A stretch of 61,537 nt of DNA from Roseomonas sp. E05 (GCF_030063475.1 NZ_JASIRT010000029.1:1-61537); one strand, 5' to 3'. Positions 8,539-18,457 are shown, counted from the first letter of the stretch. Made by a program: numbers and translations. Notes: generated by a model not told the origin, from the letters alone.

Positions 8539-10539
8539 ATGTCCAGCAATCCGGACTTCTGGAGCTTCGTCTTCGGGCGGCTCTCCTGGGAATCCTTCCC
8601 GCTTCACGAGCCGATCCTGGTCATCACCTTCATCGCGGTGGCGCTGGGCGGCGCCGCGATGCTCGGCGCCATGACCTATTTCCGCGTCTGGCCGTATCTG
8701 TGGCGCGAGTGGCTGACCAGCGTCGATCACAAGCGCATCGGCATCATGTACATCGTGCTGGCGCTGATCATGCTGCTGCGTGGCTTCGCCGACGCGCTGA
8801 TGATGCGGGCCCAGCAGGCGATCGCCTTTGGCGGCTCCGAGGGCTACCTGCCGCCGCACCACTACGACCAGATCTTCACCGCCCATGGCGTGATCATGAT
8901 CTTCTTCGTCGCCATGCCGCTGGTGACGGGACTCATGAACTTCGTGGTGCCGCTGCAGATCGGCGCGCGCGACGTCGCCTTCCCCTTCCTGAACAATTTC
9001 AGCTTCTGGATGACGGTCTCGGGCGCGGTCATCGTCATGATGTCGCTCTTCGTGGGCGAGTTCGCGCAGACCGGCTGGCTGGCCTATCCGCCGCTCTCCG
9101 GCCTGGCGGGCAGTCCAGGGGTAGGGGTGGACTACTACATCTGGGCCTTGCAGGTCGCCGGCATCGGGACATTGCTCTCAGGCGTCAACCTGATCGCCAC
9201 CATCGTCAAGATGCGGGCGCCGGGCATGACCATGATGAAGCTGCCGGTCTTCACCTGGACCTCGCTCTGCACCAACGTGCTGATCGTGGCCTCCTTCCCG
9301 GTGCTGACCGCCGTGCTGGTGCTGCTGTCGCTCGACCGCTACGTGGGGACCAACTTCTTCACGAACGATCTCGGCGGCAACCCGATGATGTACGTGAACC
9401 TGATCTGGATCTGGGGCCACCCGGAGGTCTACATCCTGATCCTGCCGGCCTTCGGCGTCTTTTCGGAGGTCGTCTCCACCTTCTGCAGCAAGCGCCTCTT
9501 CGGCTACACCTCGATGGTCTATGCGACGGTGGTGATCACCATCCTGTCCTACCTCGTGTGGCTGCACCACTTCTTCACCATGGGCTCGGGCGCCAGCGTC
9601 AATTCCTTCTTCGGCATCACGACGATGATCATCTCGATCCCGACGGGTGCGAAGATCTTCAACTGGCTGTTCACCATGTTCCGTGGCCGCATCCGCTACG
9701 AGGTGCCGATGCTGTGGACGGTGGGCTTCATGGTCACCTTCGTCATCGGCGGCATGACCGGTGTCATGCTGGCGGTGCCCCCGGCCGACTTCCAGCTGCA
9801 CAACAGCCTGTTCCTGATCGCCCACTTCCACAACGTCATCATCGGCGGCGTGGTGTTCGGCATGTTCGCGGGCATCAGCTACTGGTTCCCCAAGGCCTTC
9901 GGCTTCAAGCTGGACCCGTTCTGGGGCAAGATGTCCTTCTGGTTCTGGCTGATCGGCTTCTGGGTCGCCTTCATGCCAATCTACGTGCTGGGCCTGATGG
10001 GCGTGACCCGCCGCGTCAATCACTTCGACGACCCTTCGCTGCAGATCTGGTTCGTCATCGCCGCCTTCGGTGCGGTGCTGATCGCCTGCGGCATCGCCTG
10101 CTTCCTCATCCAGCTGGTGGTGAGCTTCCTGCGCCGCGAGCAGCTGCGCGACCTGACCGGCGACCCCTGGGGCGGCCGCACGCTGGAGTGGTCCACCTCC
10201 TCGCCGCCGCCGGTCTACAATTTCGCCTTCACGCCCGTCATCCATGACCACGACGCCTGGTGGGACATGAAGCAGCGCGGCTACACCCGCCCGCTGCACG
10301 GCTTCCGCCCCATCCACATGCCGAAGAACACCGGCACCGGCATCATCCTGGCCGGCCTGTCGATCGCCTTCGCCTTCGGCATGATCTGGTACATGTGGTG
10401 GCTGGCGGCACTGAGCTTCGCGGCGATGATCGTCATCTCCATCGGCCATACCTTCAACTACCACCGGGACTTCTTCATCCCGGCCGAGGTGGTCGACCGT
10501 ACCGAGAAGAGCCGCACGGCTCTGATGGCGGGGGAGTAA
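8539..10539 (+). CDS. cyoB: Quinol oxidase subunit I
   Basis: The catalytic subunit, 666 residues, reduces O2 to water at a haem-Cu-B centre and pumps protons. ATG 8539 is 4 bp after cyoA. Low-spin haem and Cu-B ligands are visible: [22 protein letters not shown] (His-Tyr cross-link motif), WLHHFFTMG and [24 protein letters not shown] is the usual helix VIII signature. The E-x-x-x-H region in GHPEVY supports an A-type oxidase K/D channel. Whether the high-spin haem is O or A cannot be read from this protein; the neighbouring SURF1 gene suggests haem A. Confidence 0.95.
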   Translation: MSSNPDFWSFVFGRLSWESFPLHEPILVITFIAVALGGAAMLGAMTYFRVWPYLWREWLTSVDHKRIGIMYIVLALIMLLRGFADALMMRAQQAIAFGGSEGYLPPHHYDQIFTAHGVIMIFFVAMPLVTGLMNFVVPLQIGARDVAFPFLNNFSFWMTVSGAVIVMMSLFVGEFAQTGWLAYPPLSGLAGSPGVGVDYYIWALQVAGIGTLLSGVNLIATIVKMRAPGMTMMKLPVFTWTSLCTNVLIVASFPVLTAVLVLLSLDRYVGTNFFTNDLGGNPMMYVNLIWIWGHPEVYILILPAFGVFSEVVSTFCSKRLFGYTSMVYATVVITILSYLVWLHHFFTMGSGASVNSFFGITTMIISIPTGAKIFNWLFTMFRGRIRYEVPMLWTVGFMVTFVIGGMTGVMLAVPPADFQLHNSLFLIAHFHNVIIGGVVFGMFAGISYWFPKAFGFKLDPFWGKMSFWFWLIGFWVAFMPIYVLGLMGVTRRVNHFDDPSLQIWFVIAAFGAVLIACGIACFLIQLVVSFLRREQLRDLTGDPWGGRTLEWSTSSPPPVYNFAFTPVIHDHDAWWDMKQRGYTRPLHGFRPIHMPKNTGTGIILAGLSIAFAFGMIWYMWWLAALSFAAMIVISIGHTFNYHRDFFIPAEVVDRTEKSRTALMAGE

Positions 10540-10543
10540 GCCC

Positions 10544-11179
10544 ATGTCCGCACCCACCCTGCACGCCGCCACGCCCGCCGAGGAAGTGGCCTTCTACGTG
10601 ACGGAGGAGGAGCACGCGCATTCCGGGGCCAGCACCATGCTGGGCTTCTGGATCTATCTGATGAGCGACTGCCTCATCTTCGCCGTGCTCTTCGCCTGCT
10701 ACGGAGTGTACGGCCGCAGCTATGCGGCCGGGCCTTCCGGGGCCGACCTGTTCGACCTGCCGCTGGTGGCGCTCAACACCGCCATGCTGCTGTTCTCCTC
10801 CATCACCTATGGCTTCGCCATGCTGGAGATGGAGCGCAACCGGAAGGGCATGACGCTGCTCTGGCTGGCCGTCACCGGCCTGTTCGGCGCCGCCTTCATC
10901 TACTTCGAGCTCTACGAGTTTGCCCACCTGATCGCCGAGGGGGCCGGGCCGCAGCGCAGCGCCTTCCTGTCCTCCTTCTTCACCCTGGTCGGCACCCATG
11001 GGCTGCACGTCACGGTCGGGCTGGTCTGGCTGGTCACGCTGATGGTGCAGGTCGCGAACCGCGGCCTGGGCGAGGACAACAAGCGGCGGCTGATGTGCCT
11101 CAGCCTGTTCTGGCACTTCCTGGACGTCATCTGGATCGGCGTCTTCTCCTTCGTCTATCTGATGGGAGTGCTGCAATGA
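10544..11179 (+). CDS. cyoC: Quinol oxidase subunit III
   Basis: A 211-residue membrane protein with five predicted helices, the size of CyoC/QoxC rather than the seven-helix COX3. The soluble N-terminus is followed by [21 protein letters not shown], and the end ([21 protein letters not shown]) is the conserved subunit III terminus. It starts 4 bp after cyoB, and its stop overlaps the cyoD start (ATGA), indicating translational coupling. Confidence 0.93.
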   Translation: MSAPTLHAATPAEEVAFYVTEEEHAHSGASTMLGFWIYLMSDCLIFAVLFACYGVYGRSYAAGPSGADLFDLPLVALNTAMLLFSSITYGFAMLEMERNRKGMTLLWLAVTGLFGAAFIYFELYEFAHLIAEGAGPQRSAFLSSFFTLVGTHGLHVTVGLVWLVTLMVQVANRGLGEDNKRRLMCLSLFWHFLDVIWIGVFSFVYLMGVLQ

Positions 11180-11565
11180 GCCCCGACACGATGGCGCAGC
11201 ATCATGGCCATGACCCTGCGCATCATGACGGCGCCGGCCATGGCACTCTGAAGGGCTACCTGACCGGCTTCATCCTCGCCGTCATCCTGACCGCCATCCC
11301 CTTCTGGCTGGTCATGGGCGAGGTGTTCGCGAACCCGCAGGTCACCGCCTTCGCCGTCATGGCGCTGGCGGTGGTGCAGGTGGTCGTCCATATGGTCTAC
11401 TTCCTGCACATGAACTCGCGGTCGGAAGGCGGCTGGACCATGCTGGCGCTGATCTTCACGCTGGTGGTGGTGGCGATCACGCTCAGCGGATCGCTCTGGG
11501 TGATGTACCACCTCAACGCCAACATGATGCCCATGCCCCACCACGACATGCGCGGCATCCCCTGA
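11176..11565 (+). CDS. cyoD: Quinol oxidase subunit IV
   Basis: A 129-residue subunit IV with a His-rich N-terminus ([17 protein letters not shown]) and three helices, including [20 protein letters not shown] and [15 protein letters not shown], matching the CyoD pattern. The start at ATG 11176 overlaps the cyoC stop. The extended Met/His tail ([12 protein letters not shown]) is slightly unusual. It is followed after 2 bp by SURF1. Confidence 0.9.
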   Translation: MSPDTMAQHHGHDPAHHDGAGHGTLKGYLTGFILAVILTAIPFWLVMGEVFANPQVTAFAVMALAVVQVVVHMVYFLHMNSRSEGGWTMLALIFTLVVVAITLSGSLWVMYHLNANMMPMPHHDMRGIP

Positions 11566-11567
11566 GA

Positions 11568-12344
11568 ATGCCGGCGCCGCGCCCCGCAGCGGAGGCCGGA
11601 GAGGCAAGGCGGCCCCGCTCGCCGCGCCTCCTGGCCCTGCTCGGGGCGCTGGCGGTGCTCGGCGTCATCGTCCTGGTGGCGCTGGGCAACTGGCAGGTCG
11701 CGCGCCGCGCCTGGAAGCTCGACCTGATCGCCCGGGTGGACGCCCGGGTGCATGCGGCGCCGGTGCCGCCTCCCGGGCCCGCGGAATGGCCACAGGTCTC
11801 CGCTGCGCGGGACGAGTACCGCCACGTCCGGGCCACCGGCCACTATCTGCCGGACAGCAACACCCTGGTGCAGGCCAGCACCGCCCTCGGCGCCGGCTAC
11901 TGGGTGCTCACCCCCCTGCAGACCGAACGCCGCTTCACCGTGCTGGTCAACCGCGGCTTCGTTCCGGGAGACCGGGAAGAGGCTACCGGCCGCGTCGGCG
12001 GCACGCCCGCGGGTGCCCTCACCGTGACCGGCCTGCTGCGCCCGAGCGAGCCCGGCGGCGGCTTCCTCCGCAGCAACGCGCCGGCGGAAGGGCGCTGGTA
12101 CTCGCGCGACGTCGCCGCCATCGCCACCGCCCGCGGGCTGGGCGAGGTGGCGCCCTATTTCATCGATGCCGAAGCGGGACCGGACCCCCGTGCCTTCCCA
12201 ATCGGCGGACTGACCGTCATTTCCTTCCCGAACAACCATCTGGTGTATGCGCTCACCTGGTATGCCTTGGCGCTGATGCTCGCCGGCACCACCTTCTATG
12301 CCGTGCGCGAGGAATGGCGTGCCCGGCGGAGCCGTGGCTCCTGA
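11568..12344 (+). CDS. SURF1 family oxidase assembly protein
   Basis: A 258-residue protein with the SURF1 layout: an N-terminal membrane helix (LLALLGALAVLGVIVLVALGNWQVARR), a periplasmic domain containing RHVRATGHYL and VLVNRGFVPGDR, and a second helix near the C-terminus (NHLVYALTWYALALMLAGTTFYAV). SURF1 proteins help insert haem a into subunit I. It starts 2 bp after cyoD, so it belongs to the oxidase operon. In Paracoccus a dedicated Surf1q serves the ba3 quinol oxidase, and this gene is likely its equivalent. No cyoE or ctaA is next to it. Confidence 0.88.
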   Translation: MPAPRPAAEAGEARRPRSPRLLALLGALAVLGVIVLVALGNWQVARRAWKLDLIARVDARVHAAPVPPPGPAEWPQVSAARDEYRHVRATGHYLPDSNTLVQASTALGAGYWVLTPLQTERRFTVLVNRGFVPGDREEATGRVGGTPAGALTVTGLLRPSEPGGGFLRSNAPAEGRWYSRDVAAIATARGLGEVAPYFIDAEAGPDPRAFPIGGLTVISFPNNHLVYALTWYALALMLAGTTFYAVREEWRARRSRGS

Positions 12345-12379
12345 GCAGGCAGGCCCGGCCGGGCGGTTGGAGAGGATGG

Positions 12380-13774
12380 ATGGCAGTGAGGGAGACGGCG
12401 CCCCCGGCCCGCTGGTGGCGCCTGCTTGGCGCGCTCTGGGGGTCGCCGGGAGAGGGGTCTGCCCAGTCCGCCGGCGCGCGCGCCGGCCTCCCCTCGCCCG
12501 ATGCCACGGGCAGCAAGAACATGCTGCAGCTCATCCATCTGCGCTGGATGGCGGCGGTCGGCCAGGTGCTGACCATCGGCTTCGTACAGCTCGTACTGGA
12601 GGTCGAGCTGCCGCTGCGGCCGATGGCGGTGGTGGTGGTGGCGCTGGCGCTGCTGAACCTGGCCAGCCTGCTCCGCCTGCGGCTGCGCGCCCCGGTCCGC
12701 CAGGCCGAGCTGTTCCTGGCGCTGCTGCTGGACGTGGCGGCGCTGACCGTGCAGCTCTATCTCAGCGGCGGCGTGACCAACCCCTTCATCTCCCTCTATC
12801 TGCTGCAGGTCACCATGGCGGCGGTGCTGCTGCAGATCCGCTGGGCCTGGGCCATGGCCGCCATCACCACGCTCTGCTTCCTCGGCCTGTCGCTGCTGCA
12901 CCAGCCGCTGGCGCTGCCCTCCGCCCTGAGCGCCGATCCCTTCCGGTTGCACCTGCAGGGGCTGCTGGTCTGCTTCATCCTGGATGCCGCGCTGCTGGTG
13001 GTCTTCGTCACCCGCATCAGCGGCAACCTGCGCGCGCGCGATGCCCGGCTGGCCGATCTGCGCCGCCAGGCGGTCGAGGAGGAGCACATCGTGCGCATGG
13101 GCCTGCTCGCCTCCGGTGCGGCACATGAGCTGGGCACCCCGCTGGCAACCATGTCGGTCATCCTGGGCGACTGGAAGCGCATGCCGGCGCTCCGCGCCAT
13201 GCCCGACCTGCGGGACGAGATCGACGAGATGCAGACCCAGCTGCAGCGCTGCAAGGAGATCATCAGCGGGATCCTGCTCTCGGCTGGCGAGGCGCGCAGC
13301 GAGGCAGCGGCGATGACCACTCTCGGCGCCTTCCTCGAAGGGCTGGTGAACGAGTGGAACAGCCGGCGCCCGCGCGCGCGCCTCTCCCTGGAGAGCCGTC
13401 TCGGCGGCGCGGTGCCGATCGTCGCCGACCCCGCGCTGAAGCAGGTGCTGTTCAACCTGTTCAACAATGCGCAGGAAGCCTTCGCCTCGCGCATCGGCCT
13501 GTCGGCCACCCGCGAGGGCGAGATGCTGACCCTGGAGGTGCGCGACAACGGCATGGGCTTCGCGCCCGAGATGCTGGCGCAGTTCGGCAATCCCTACCGT
13601 TCGACCAAGGGCCGACAGGGCCGCGGGCTCGGCCTGTTCCTGGTGGTCAATGTCGTGCGCAAGCTCGGCGGCCGCGTCGCGGCGCGCAACCGGCCGGAAG
13701 GCGGCGCGACGGTGACGCTCTCCCTGCCGCTGGGCTCCATCGCCATCGAGAGGAGGCGCGCCGATGCCGCATGA
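12380..13774 (+). CDS. regB: Redox sensor histidine kinase, RegB/PrrB/ActS type
   Basis: A membrane kinase that senses quinone redox state and phosphorylates RegA. ATG 12380 follows GGAGAGG. About six hydrophobic helices precede the kinase core. The ubiquinone-binding heptapeptide GGVTNPF lies in the sensor domain. The H-box is AAHELGTPLATMS with phospho-acceptor His249. Cys291 (LQRCKEI) sits 42 residues later, close to the spacing of the redox-active Cys of Rhodobacter RegB. N, G1 (DNGMGFA) and G2 (GRGLGLFLV) ATPase motifs are intact. At 464 residues it is normal for the family. Its end overlaps regA by 11 bp. Confidence 0.92.
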   Translation: MAVRETAPPARWWRLLGALWGSPGEGSAQSAGARAGLPSPDATGSKNMLQLIHLRWMAAVGQVLTIGFVQLVLEVELPLRPMAVVVVALALLNLASLLRLRLRAPVRQAELFLALLLDVAALTVQLYLSGGVTNPFISLYLLQVTMAAVLLQIRWAWAMAAITTLCFLGLSLLHQPLALPSALSADPFRLHLQGLLVCFILDAALLVVFVTRISGNLRARDARLADLRRQAVEEEHIVRMGLLASGAAHELGTPLATMSVILGDWKRMPALRAMPDLRDEIDEMQTQLQRCKEIISGILLSAGEARSEAAAMTTLGAFLEGLVNEWNSRRPRARLSLESRLGGAVPIVADPALKQVLFNLFNNAQEAFASRIGLSATREGEMLTLEVRDNGMGFAPEMLAQFGNPYRSTKGRQGRGLGLFLVVNVVRKLGGRVAARNRPEGGATVTLSLPLGSIAIERRRADAA

Positions 13775-14297
13775 CCGCCTGCTGCTGATCGTCGAGGACG
13801 ATGCCAGCCTGGCGCGGAGCCTGCGGCGCTCCTTCGAGCGGCGCGGCTACGAGGTGATGGTCGCGGCGGGCCCGGAGGAGATGGAGGCACAGCTGCGGGA
13901 GCGCACGCCACGCTACGCCGTGGTGGACCTGAAGCTGGAGGGCGCCTCCGGCCTCACCTGCGTGCAGGTGCTGCACGCGCACGACCCGGCGATGCTGATC
14001 GTCGTGCTGACCGGCTTCGCCAGCATCGCCACCGCCGTCGAGGCCATCAAGCTGGGCGCCTGCCACTACCTGGCCAAGCCCTCCAACACCGACGACATCG
14101 AAGCCGCCTTCGGCAAGGCGGGGGGCGACGTGGACACGCCGCTCAGCCAGCGTCCGACCTCGATCAAGACGCTGGAATGGGAGCGCATCCATCAGACCCT
14201 GGCCGAGACCGGCTTCAACGTCTCGGAATCCGCCCGGCGGCTCGGGCTGCACCGGCGCACCCTGGCGCGCAAGCTGGAGAAGCGGCAGGTCGAGTGA
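13764..14297 (+). CDS. regA: Redox response regulator, RegA/PrrA/ActR type
   Basis: A 177-residue response regulator. The receiver domain has the acidic pocket EDD (11-13), phospho-acceptor Asp55 (YAVVDLKLEG), Thr in VVLTGF and Lys in LAKPSN. The C-terminal Fis-type helix-turn-helix is NVSESARRLGLHRRTLARKL, nearly identical in style to RegA/PrrA/ActR. It overlaps the regB end by 11 bp. In Rhodobacter and Bradyrhizobium this regulator controls terminal oxidases, CO2 and N2 fixation and denitrification, so both the cyo operon upstream and the nar genes at 53 kb are plausible targets. Confidence 0.92.
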   Translation: MPHDRLLLIVEDDASLARSLRRSFERRGYEVMVAAGPEEMEAQLRERTPRYAVVDLKLEGASGLTCVQVLHAHDPAMLIVVLTGFASIATAVEAIKLGACHYLAKPSNTDDIEAAFGKAGGDVDTPLSQRPTSIKTLEWERIHQTLAETGFNVSESARRLGLHRRTLARKLEKRQVE

Positions 14298-14370
14298 TCC
14301 GCGGGGCAGGCTCGCGCTCGCGCTTCCCAGCCGGTAGGATCGATCCCCCGCAGGACAGGAGGCGCTGCAG

Positions 14371-15297
14371 TTGGAACGCCGGGTCGCGCTCTTCCTCGAC
14401 TTCGACAATGTCTTCGGCGCCCTCTGCGCCCAGGCGCCCGAGGCGGCGGAGGCCTTCGTCCTCGAACCCGGCCGCTGGCTGGACTGGGTGGCGCGCCGGG
14501 TGCGGCAGGCGGCGGCCCCGGCCGAGGAAGGCGCCTGCCGGCTGCTGGTGCGGCGCTGCTACCTGAACCCCAGCGGCTCGCTGCTGCTGGAGAGCGGGGA
14601 GCGCGTGTTCTTCGGCAGCTTCCGCAACAACCTGGTGCGCGCCGGCTTCCAGGTGACGGACTGTCCGCCCCTGACCCGCGGCGGCAAGACCAGCGCCGAC
14701 ATCGTCATGGTGATGGACGTGCTCGATGCGCTGCAGCACGCCACCCGCTTCGACACCTTCGCGATCCTCTCCAGCGACGCCGACTTCACGCCCATCCTGC
14801 AGCGCCTGCGCGCGCATGACCGGCGGACCATGGTGGTCTCCATCGGCAGCGCGGCCGACGCCTACCGCGCCGCCGCCGACGAGGTGGTCGGCCCCGGGGA
14901 GTTCATCCGTGAGGCGCTCGGGCTGCCCGGCGAGGGGACGGAGCCGCCGGACGGCCCGGCGGCGGAACGCTGGGAAGAACCCGCCTCGCCCGACGGAGAG
15001 GCGCCGGACCCGGCCGCAATGCGCGAGGCCATCCTCGCGCAGGTCGCCGCCGAACTGGCCCGGGCGCCGGCCCCGCTCCATTTGCCGGCCCTGGGGAAGC
15101 GGCTGCACGAGCGGCTTGGGCCGCAGGTTCGGGCCACCGCCTTCGGCGGCGCGGGCAGCCTGGCCCGCCTGCTGGCTGCCGCCGGCGACCCGCAGATGGA
15201 GCTGATCCCCGGCTATGGCGGCGGCTGGGTGCGCGACACGGCGCGGCATCCGCTCCTGCGGCCCGACGAGGCGGCGGAGCTGCCTTCTCCGCCATGA
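14371..15297 (+). CDS. NYN (PIN-like) RNase with C-terminal LOTUS/OST-HTH domain
   Basis: A 308-residue protein starting at TTG 14371 with AGGAGG upstream. The N-terminal NYN domain shows the acidic residues FLDFDNVFGAL, KTSADIVMVMDVLDAL and ILSSDADFTPILQRLR, which form the metal site of PIN-like nucleases. After a Pro/Glu-rich linker (about 188-215) the C-terminus (MREAILAQVAAELARAP through GYGGGWVR) matches a LOTUS/OST-HTH RNA-binding domain. This two-domain form is the bacterial LabA/YacP-like class. It probably cleaves or binds RNA; the target is unknown. It follows regA by 73 bp and may be read separately. Confidence 0.82.
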   Translation: MERRVALFLDFDNVFGALCAQAPEAAEAFVLEPGRWLDWVARRVRQAAAPAEEGACRLLVRRCYLNPSGSLLLESGERVFFGSFRNNLVRAGFQVTDCPPLTRGGKTSADIVMVMDVLDALQHATRFDTFAILSSDADFTPILQRLRAHDRRTMVVSIGSAADAYRAAADEVVGPGEFIREALGLPGEGTEPPDGPAAERWEEPASPDGEAPDPAAMREAILAQVAAELARAPAPLHLPALGKRLHERLGPQVRATAFGGAGSLARLLAAAGDPQMELIPGYGGGWVRDTARHPLLRPDEAAELPSPP

Positions 15298-15423
15298 CGG
15301 CATGGCATGCCGTCGCGCTCAACGAAGGGCGCGTCCACCATGGCGCCATCCATCAGGAAGGTACCGGTTCCCTTCGCCGCCGAGGCCATCGCCGCGCCCT
15401 GCCGGCCGGCAGGGCGGGCCGCC

Positions 15424-16395
15424 TCAGTTCGCCGTCACCCCCGCCGCGTGGATCAGCCTGGCCCAGCGGTCCAGTTCGGAGCGGATCAGCGAGGCGAACT
15501 GCTCCGGCGTCATCGGCGCCGGCACCGCGCCCTCCTGTTCCAGCCGCTCCTTCACGGCCGGGCTGTTCAGGCTGGCATTCACCTCCTGGTTGATGCGCGT
15601 GATGATGGCGGCGGGCGTGCCGGCCGGCGCCGCAATGCCGTACCAGGGCACCACGTTGAAGCCGGGGGAGACGCTCTCCGCCACCGTCGGGACATCCGGA
15701 AGGCTGCTGACGCGCTCGGCGCTGGAGACGGCGAGCGCCCGCAGCATGTCCTGCCGCACCAGGGGCATGACGGTCGGCACGCCGCCCAGCGTGACATCCA
15801 CCCGGCCGGCCACCAGGTCGTTCAGCGCCGGCCCCAGGCCGCGATAGGGCACGTGCTCCATCTCCAGCCCCAGCGCGTTGAGGAAGGCGAGCATGACGAT
15901 ATGCCCGGCGCTGCCATTGCCGGCCGAGCAGTAGCGGAGCTGCCCGGGATGGGCGCGGACATGCTCCACCAGGCCCCTCACGTCCCGGAAGGGCAGCTTC
16001 GGGTGGACCACCAGCACGTTCGGCACCATCGCGATCATCGCGACCGGTGCGAAGTCCTTCAGCACGTCATAGGGCAACCTCGGATAGATGGCCGGGTTGA
16101 CCGCCAGCGTGCCGATATGGCCCAGCAGCAGCGTGTAGCCGTCGGCCGGCGAGCGCGCCACGTTCTCCGCCCCCACCGCGCCGCCGGCGCCGGCGCGGTT
16201 CTCCACCACGACGGTCTGGCCGAGCCGCGGCGAGAGCTGGTCGGCGATGGCGCGGCCCAGCGTGTCGTTGGCGGCGCCGGGCGGAAAGGGCACCACCAGC
16301 CGCAGCGGCTGGCCCGGCCAGTTCTCCTCGGCACGCAGGCCGAGGGCCGGCGCGGCGAGCCCCGCCGCGCCGAGCAGCAGATCGCGCCGCCTCAC
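15424..16395 (-). CDS. Bug-family (TctC-like) periplasmic solute receptor
   Basis: A 323-residue tripartite tricarboxylate transporter receptor. The N-terminus MRRRDLLLGAAGLAAPALG looks like a Tat or Sec signal. Family signatures are LRLVVPFPPGAANDTLGR, VVVENRAGAGGAVGAENVA, DGYTLL and the HVPYRG segment. Such receptors bind carboxylates. No tctA or tctB membrane genes are present, the usual orphan arrangement. Its start overlaps the CaiB stop by 4 bp, so it is the third gene of a dehydratase/CoA-transferase operon and may deliver the acid that those enzymes activate. Confidence 0.9.
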   Translation of the reverse strand: MRRRDLLLGAAGLAAPALGLRAEENWPGQPLRLVVPFPPGAANDTLGRAIADQLSPRLGQTVVVENRAGAGGAVGAENVARSPADGYTLLLGHIGTLAVNPAIYPRLPYDVLKDFAPVAMIAMVPNVLVVHPKLPFRDVRGLVEHVRAHPGQLRYCSAGNGSAGHIVMLAFLNALGLEMEHVPYRGLGPALNDLVAGRVDVTLGGVPTVMPLVRQDMLRALAVSSAERVSSLPDVPTVAESVSPGFNVVPWYGIAAPAGTPAAIITRINQEVNASLNSPAVKERLEQEGAVPAPMTPEQFASLIRSELDRWARLIHAAGVTAN

Positions 16396-17591
16396 GGCCG
16401 CCCCCCACCGGCACGGCTCCGCAGCGCGGCCCGTTCGGCCTCGGAATAGCCGAGCTCGCGCAGGATGGCCTCGCCATCCTCATCGAGGCGCGGCGCCAGC
16501 CGCGCGGGCGCGACACCGCTGCGTGAATAGCGGTTCGCATGACGCAGGCCGAGCATGGTTTCCTCCGTGTCCTGTTCCGGTTCCTCGGTCAGCACGCCGG
16601 AGCCGCGCAGCTGCGGGTCGTCCAGCAGGCTCTCCAGCGTGTGGAAACGCATCGCCGGCACGTCGTGCCGGCGCAGCAGCGGCAGCCATTCATCGGTGGT
16701 GCGCTCGGCCATCGCCTCGGTGCGCAGGCGGAAATAGGCGGCGACATTCTCCAGCCGGGCGCTGACGGTGCTGAAGCGCGGATCGTCCTTCAGCTCGGGC
16801 CGGCCGATGGCGTCGAAGAAGCCGCGTGCCTGCGCGTCGGTGTTGGCGGAGACGCAGATATAGCCGTCCCTGGTCGGCAGCGGGCGGGCATCGGGCGTCA
16901 TGATGCGCGGGTCGCCGAAATCGCCGTCCGGCCCGAAGGTGCGCTGGCCCATGTGCTCGGAGAGCACGAAGGCCGCCGCATTCTCGAACATCGGCACCTC
17001 GATGGCCTGCCCGACGCCGTCCCGGCCGCGCCCCACCAGCGCGGCGCAGATCGCCTGCGCGGCGATGATGCCGACGATATGGTCGGTCAGCACGAAGGGC
17101 GCGAAGCGCGGCTCGCCGGTCTGCCGCTGGAAGCAGGCGGCAACCCCGGAAAGCCCCTGGATGATGGTGTCGTAGGCCGGCGCGCCGTCATAGGGCCCGC
17201 CGCTGGCGAAGCCCGCGATGGTGCAGTGGATCATCCGCGGGTTCAGCGCCGCCATGGTCGCCCAGTCCAGGCCCAGCGAGGCCAGCGCGCGGGCGCGCAT
17301 ATTGCTGACGAAGACATCGGCCGTCCCCGCCAGCCGCCGCATCACCTCGCGCCCCGCCTCGCTCTTGAGGTCGAGCACGATGGAGCGCTTGTTGCGGTTG
17401 AAGTGCAGGAATTTCGGCGAGAGGCCGGGCTGGCGCGCCTTGCCGCCCAGGCGGCGCATCAGGTCGCCCTCCGGCGGCTCCACCTTGAGGACCTCGGCGC
17501 CCTGTTCGGCCAGCAGCAGCGTCGCGGTGGGGCCGACGATGACGCCGGTGGCATCCAGCACACGGATTCCGGCGAGCGGCCCGCCGCTCAT
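16392..17591 (-). CDS. CaiB/BaiF family CoA-transferase
   Basis: A 399-residue class III CoA-transferase that moves CoA between carboxylic acids. Family motifs are GIRVLDATGVIVGPTATLLLAEQGAEVLKVEPP, SIVLDLKSEAGREVMRRL, and GPYDGAPAYDTIIQGLSG, which holds the likely catalytic Asp. Its 4-bp overlaps with the MaoC-type gene upstream and the Bug receptor downstream indicate one transcript. The substrate pair cannot be told from sequence; a succinyl-CoA-dependent transfer to an imported acid, followed by hydration by the neighbour, is a reasonable inference. Confidence 0.9.
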   Translation of the reverse strand: MSGGPLAGIRVLDATGVIVGPTATLLLAEQGAEVLKVEPPEGDLMRRLGGKARQPGLSPKFLHFNRNKRSIVLDLKSEAGREVMRRLAGTADVFVSNMRARALASLGLDWATMAALNPRMIHCTIAGFASGGPYDGAPAYDTIIQGLSGVAACFQRQTGEPRFAPFVLTDHIVGIIAAQAICAALVGRGRDGVGQAIEVPMFENAAAFVLSEHMGQRTFGPDGDFGDPRIMTPDARPLPTRDGYICVSANTDAQARGFFDAIGRPELKDDPRFSTVSARLENVAAYFRLRTEAMAERTTDEWLPLLRRHDVPAMRFHTLESLLDDPQLRGSGVLTEEPEQDTEETMLGLRHANRYSRSGVAPARLAPRLDEDGEAILRELGYSEAERAALRSRAGGGRP

Positions 17592-18457
17592 GCCGCCGCC
17601 TCGCCTTCCGCGACCGGCCGCCCCGCCTCGTCCAGCGCCCAGAGCAGCAGGCGCCCGTCCGCGTCCTGCCGGCAGCGCAGCTCGCCACGCCGCCCAACGA
17701 AGAAGGGCCGCACGTTGCGCACCGCGAGCCGGCCGATGCGTCCCTCCGGCAGCTGCCGCTTGGCCAGTTCGCAGAGCCGCAGCGCCGTCAGCCCACCATT
17801 CACCACCAGGCCCGGATAGCCCTCCTCCTGCGTGGTGTAGGGCTGGTCGTAGTGGATGCGGTGGCCGTTGAAGGTGACCGCCGAGTAGCGGAACAGCGTC
17901 ACGGTGTCCGGCGCATAGACCTCGGTGGCGCTCGGCTCCGGCAGCGGCACAGGCGCCGGCGGCGGGGCGGCGGCGGCGCCGGCCGCCTTGGCCGCCTCCT
18001 CGCGATAGACGATGTCGTGCTCCTCGGTGACGACCACCCTGCCCTCCGCCTCAATGCTGTGGTCCACGCGGACGAAGACCATCCGGCCGCTGCGCCCGGT
18101 CTTCGGCGTCACCGCCGCGATGGTGGAGGTGCGGCGCAGTTCGGCGCCGACCGGCAGCGGGGCCAGGAAGCGGATGCGCCGCCCGGCGAACATGCGGCGC
18201 GGCAGCGGCACCGGCGGCAGGAAGTCGCCCTTGCGCGGGTGCCCGTCCGGCCCGAGCTGGGACTGCGGCGTGACGGGGCCGAAGAACACGGCGTGCCAGC
18301 CCTCCGGCAGCGCGTCGCCGCGGCGGAAGGCCATGGCGTCCCGGTCGAGCAGCGCCGCCAGGCGGCGCACGACGGGCAAGGCGGCCTCGTCCTCCACCAC
18401 CTCGCTGCGGCCGACCCAGCCCTGCAGGGCCTCGATCTCGGCGGCCATGTCCTGCAT
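17588..18457 (-). CDS. MaoC-like (FAS1-type) acyl-CoA hydratase/dehydratase
   Basis: A 289-residue double hot-dog protein. The N-terminal half resembles the FAS1-like dehydratase domain ([34 protein letters not shown]). The C-terminal half has the hydratase segment [30 protein letters not shown], with the Asp/His pair of the HTD2 and mesaconyl-CoA hydratase group. An Ala/Pro linker (about 160-178) joins them. It likely hydrates an enoyl-CoA made by the adjacent CoA-transferase. It is the first gene of the operon and diverges from a LysR gene 98 bp away. Confidence 0.85.
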   Translation of the reverse strand: MQDMAAEIEALQGWVGRSEVVEDEAALPVVRRLAALLDRDAMAFRRGDALPEGWHAVFFGPVTPQSQLGPDGHPRKGDFLPPVPLPRRMFAGRRIRFLAPLPVGAELRRTSTIAAVTPKTGRSGRMVFVRVDHSIEAEGRVVVTEEHDIVYREEAAKAAGAAAAPPPAPVPLPEPSATEVYAPDTVTLFRYSAVTFNGHRIHYDQPYTTQEEGYPGLVVNGGLTALRLCELAKRQLPEGRIGRLAVRNVRPFFVGRRGELRCRQDADGRLLLWALDEAGRPVAEGEAAA

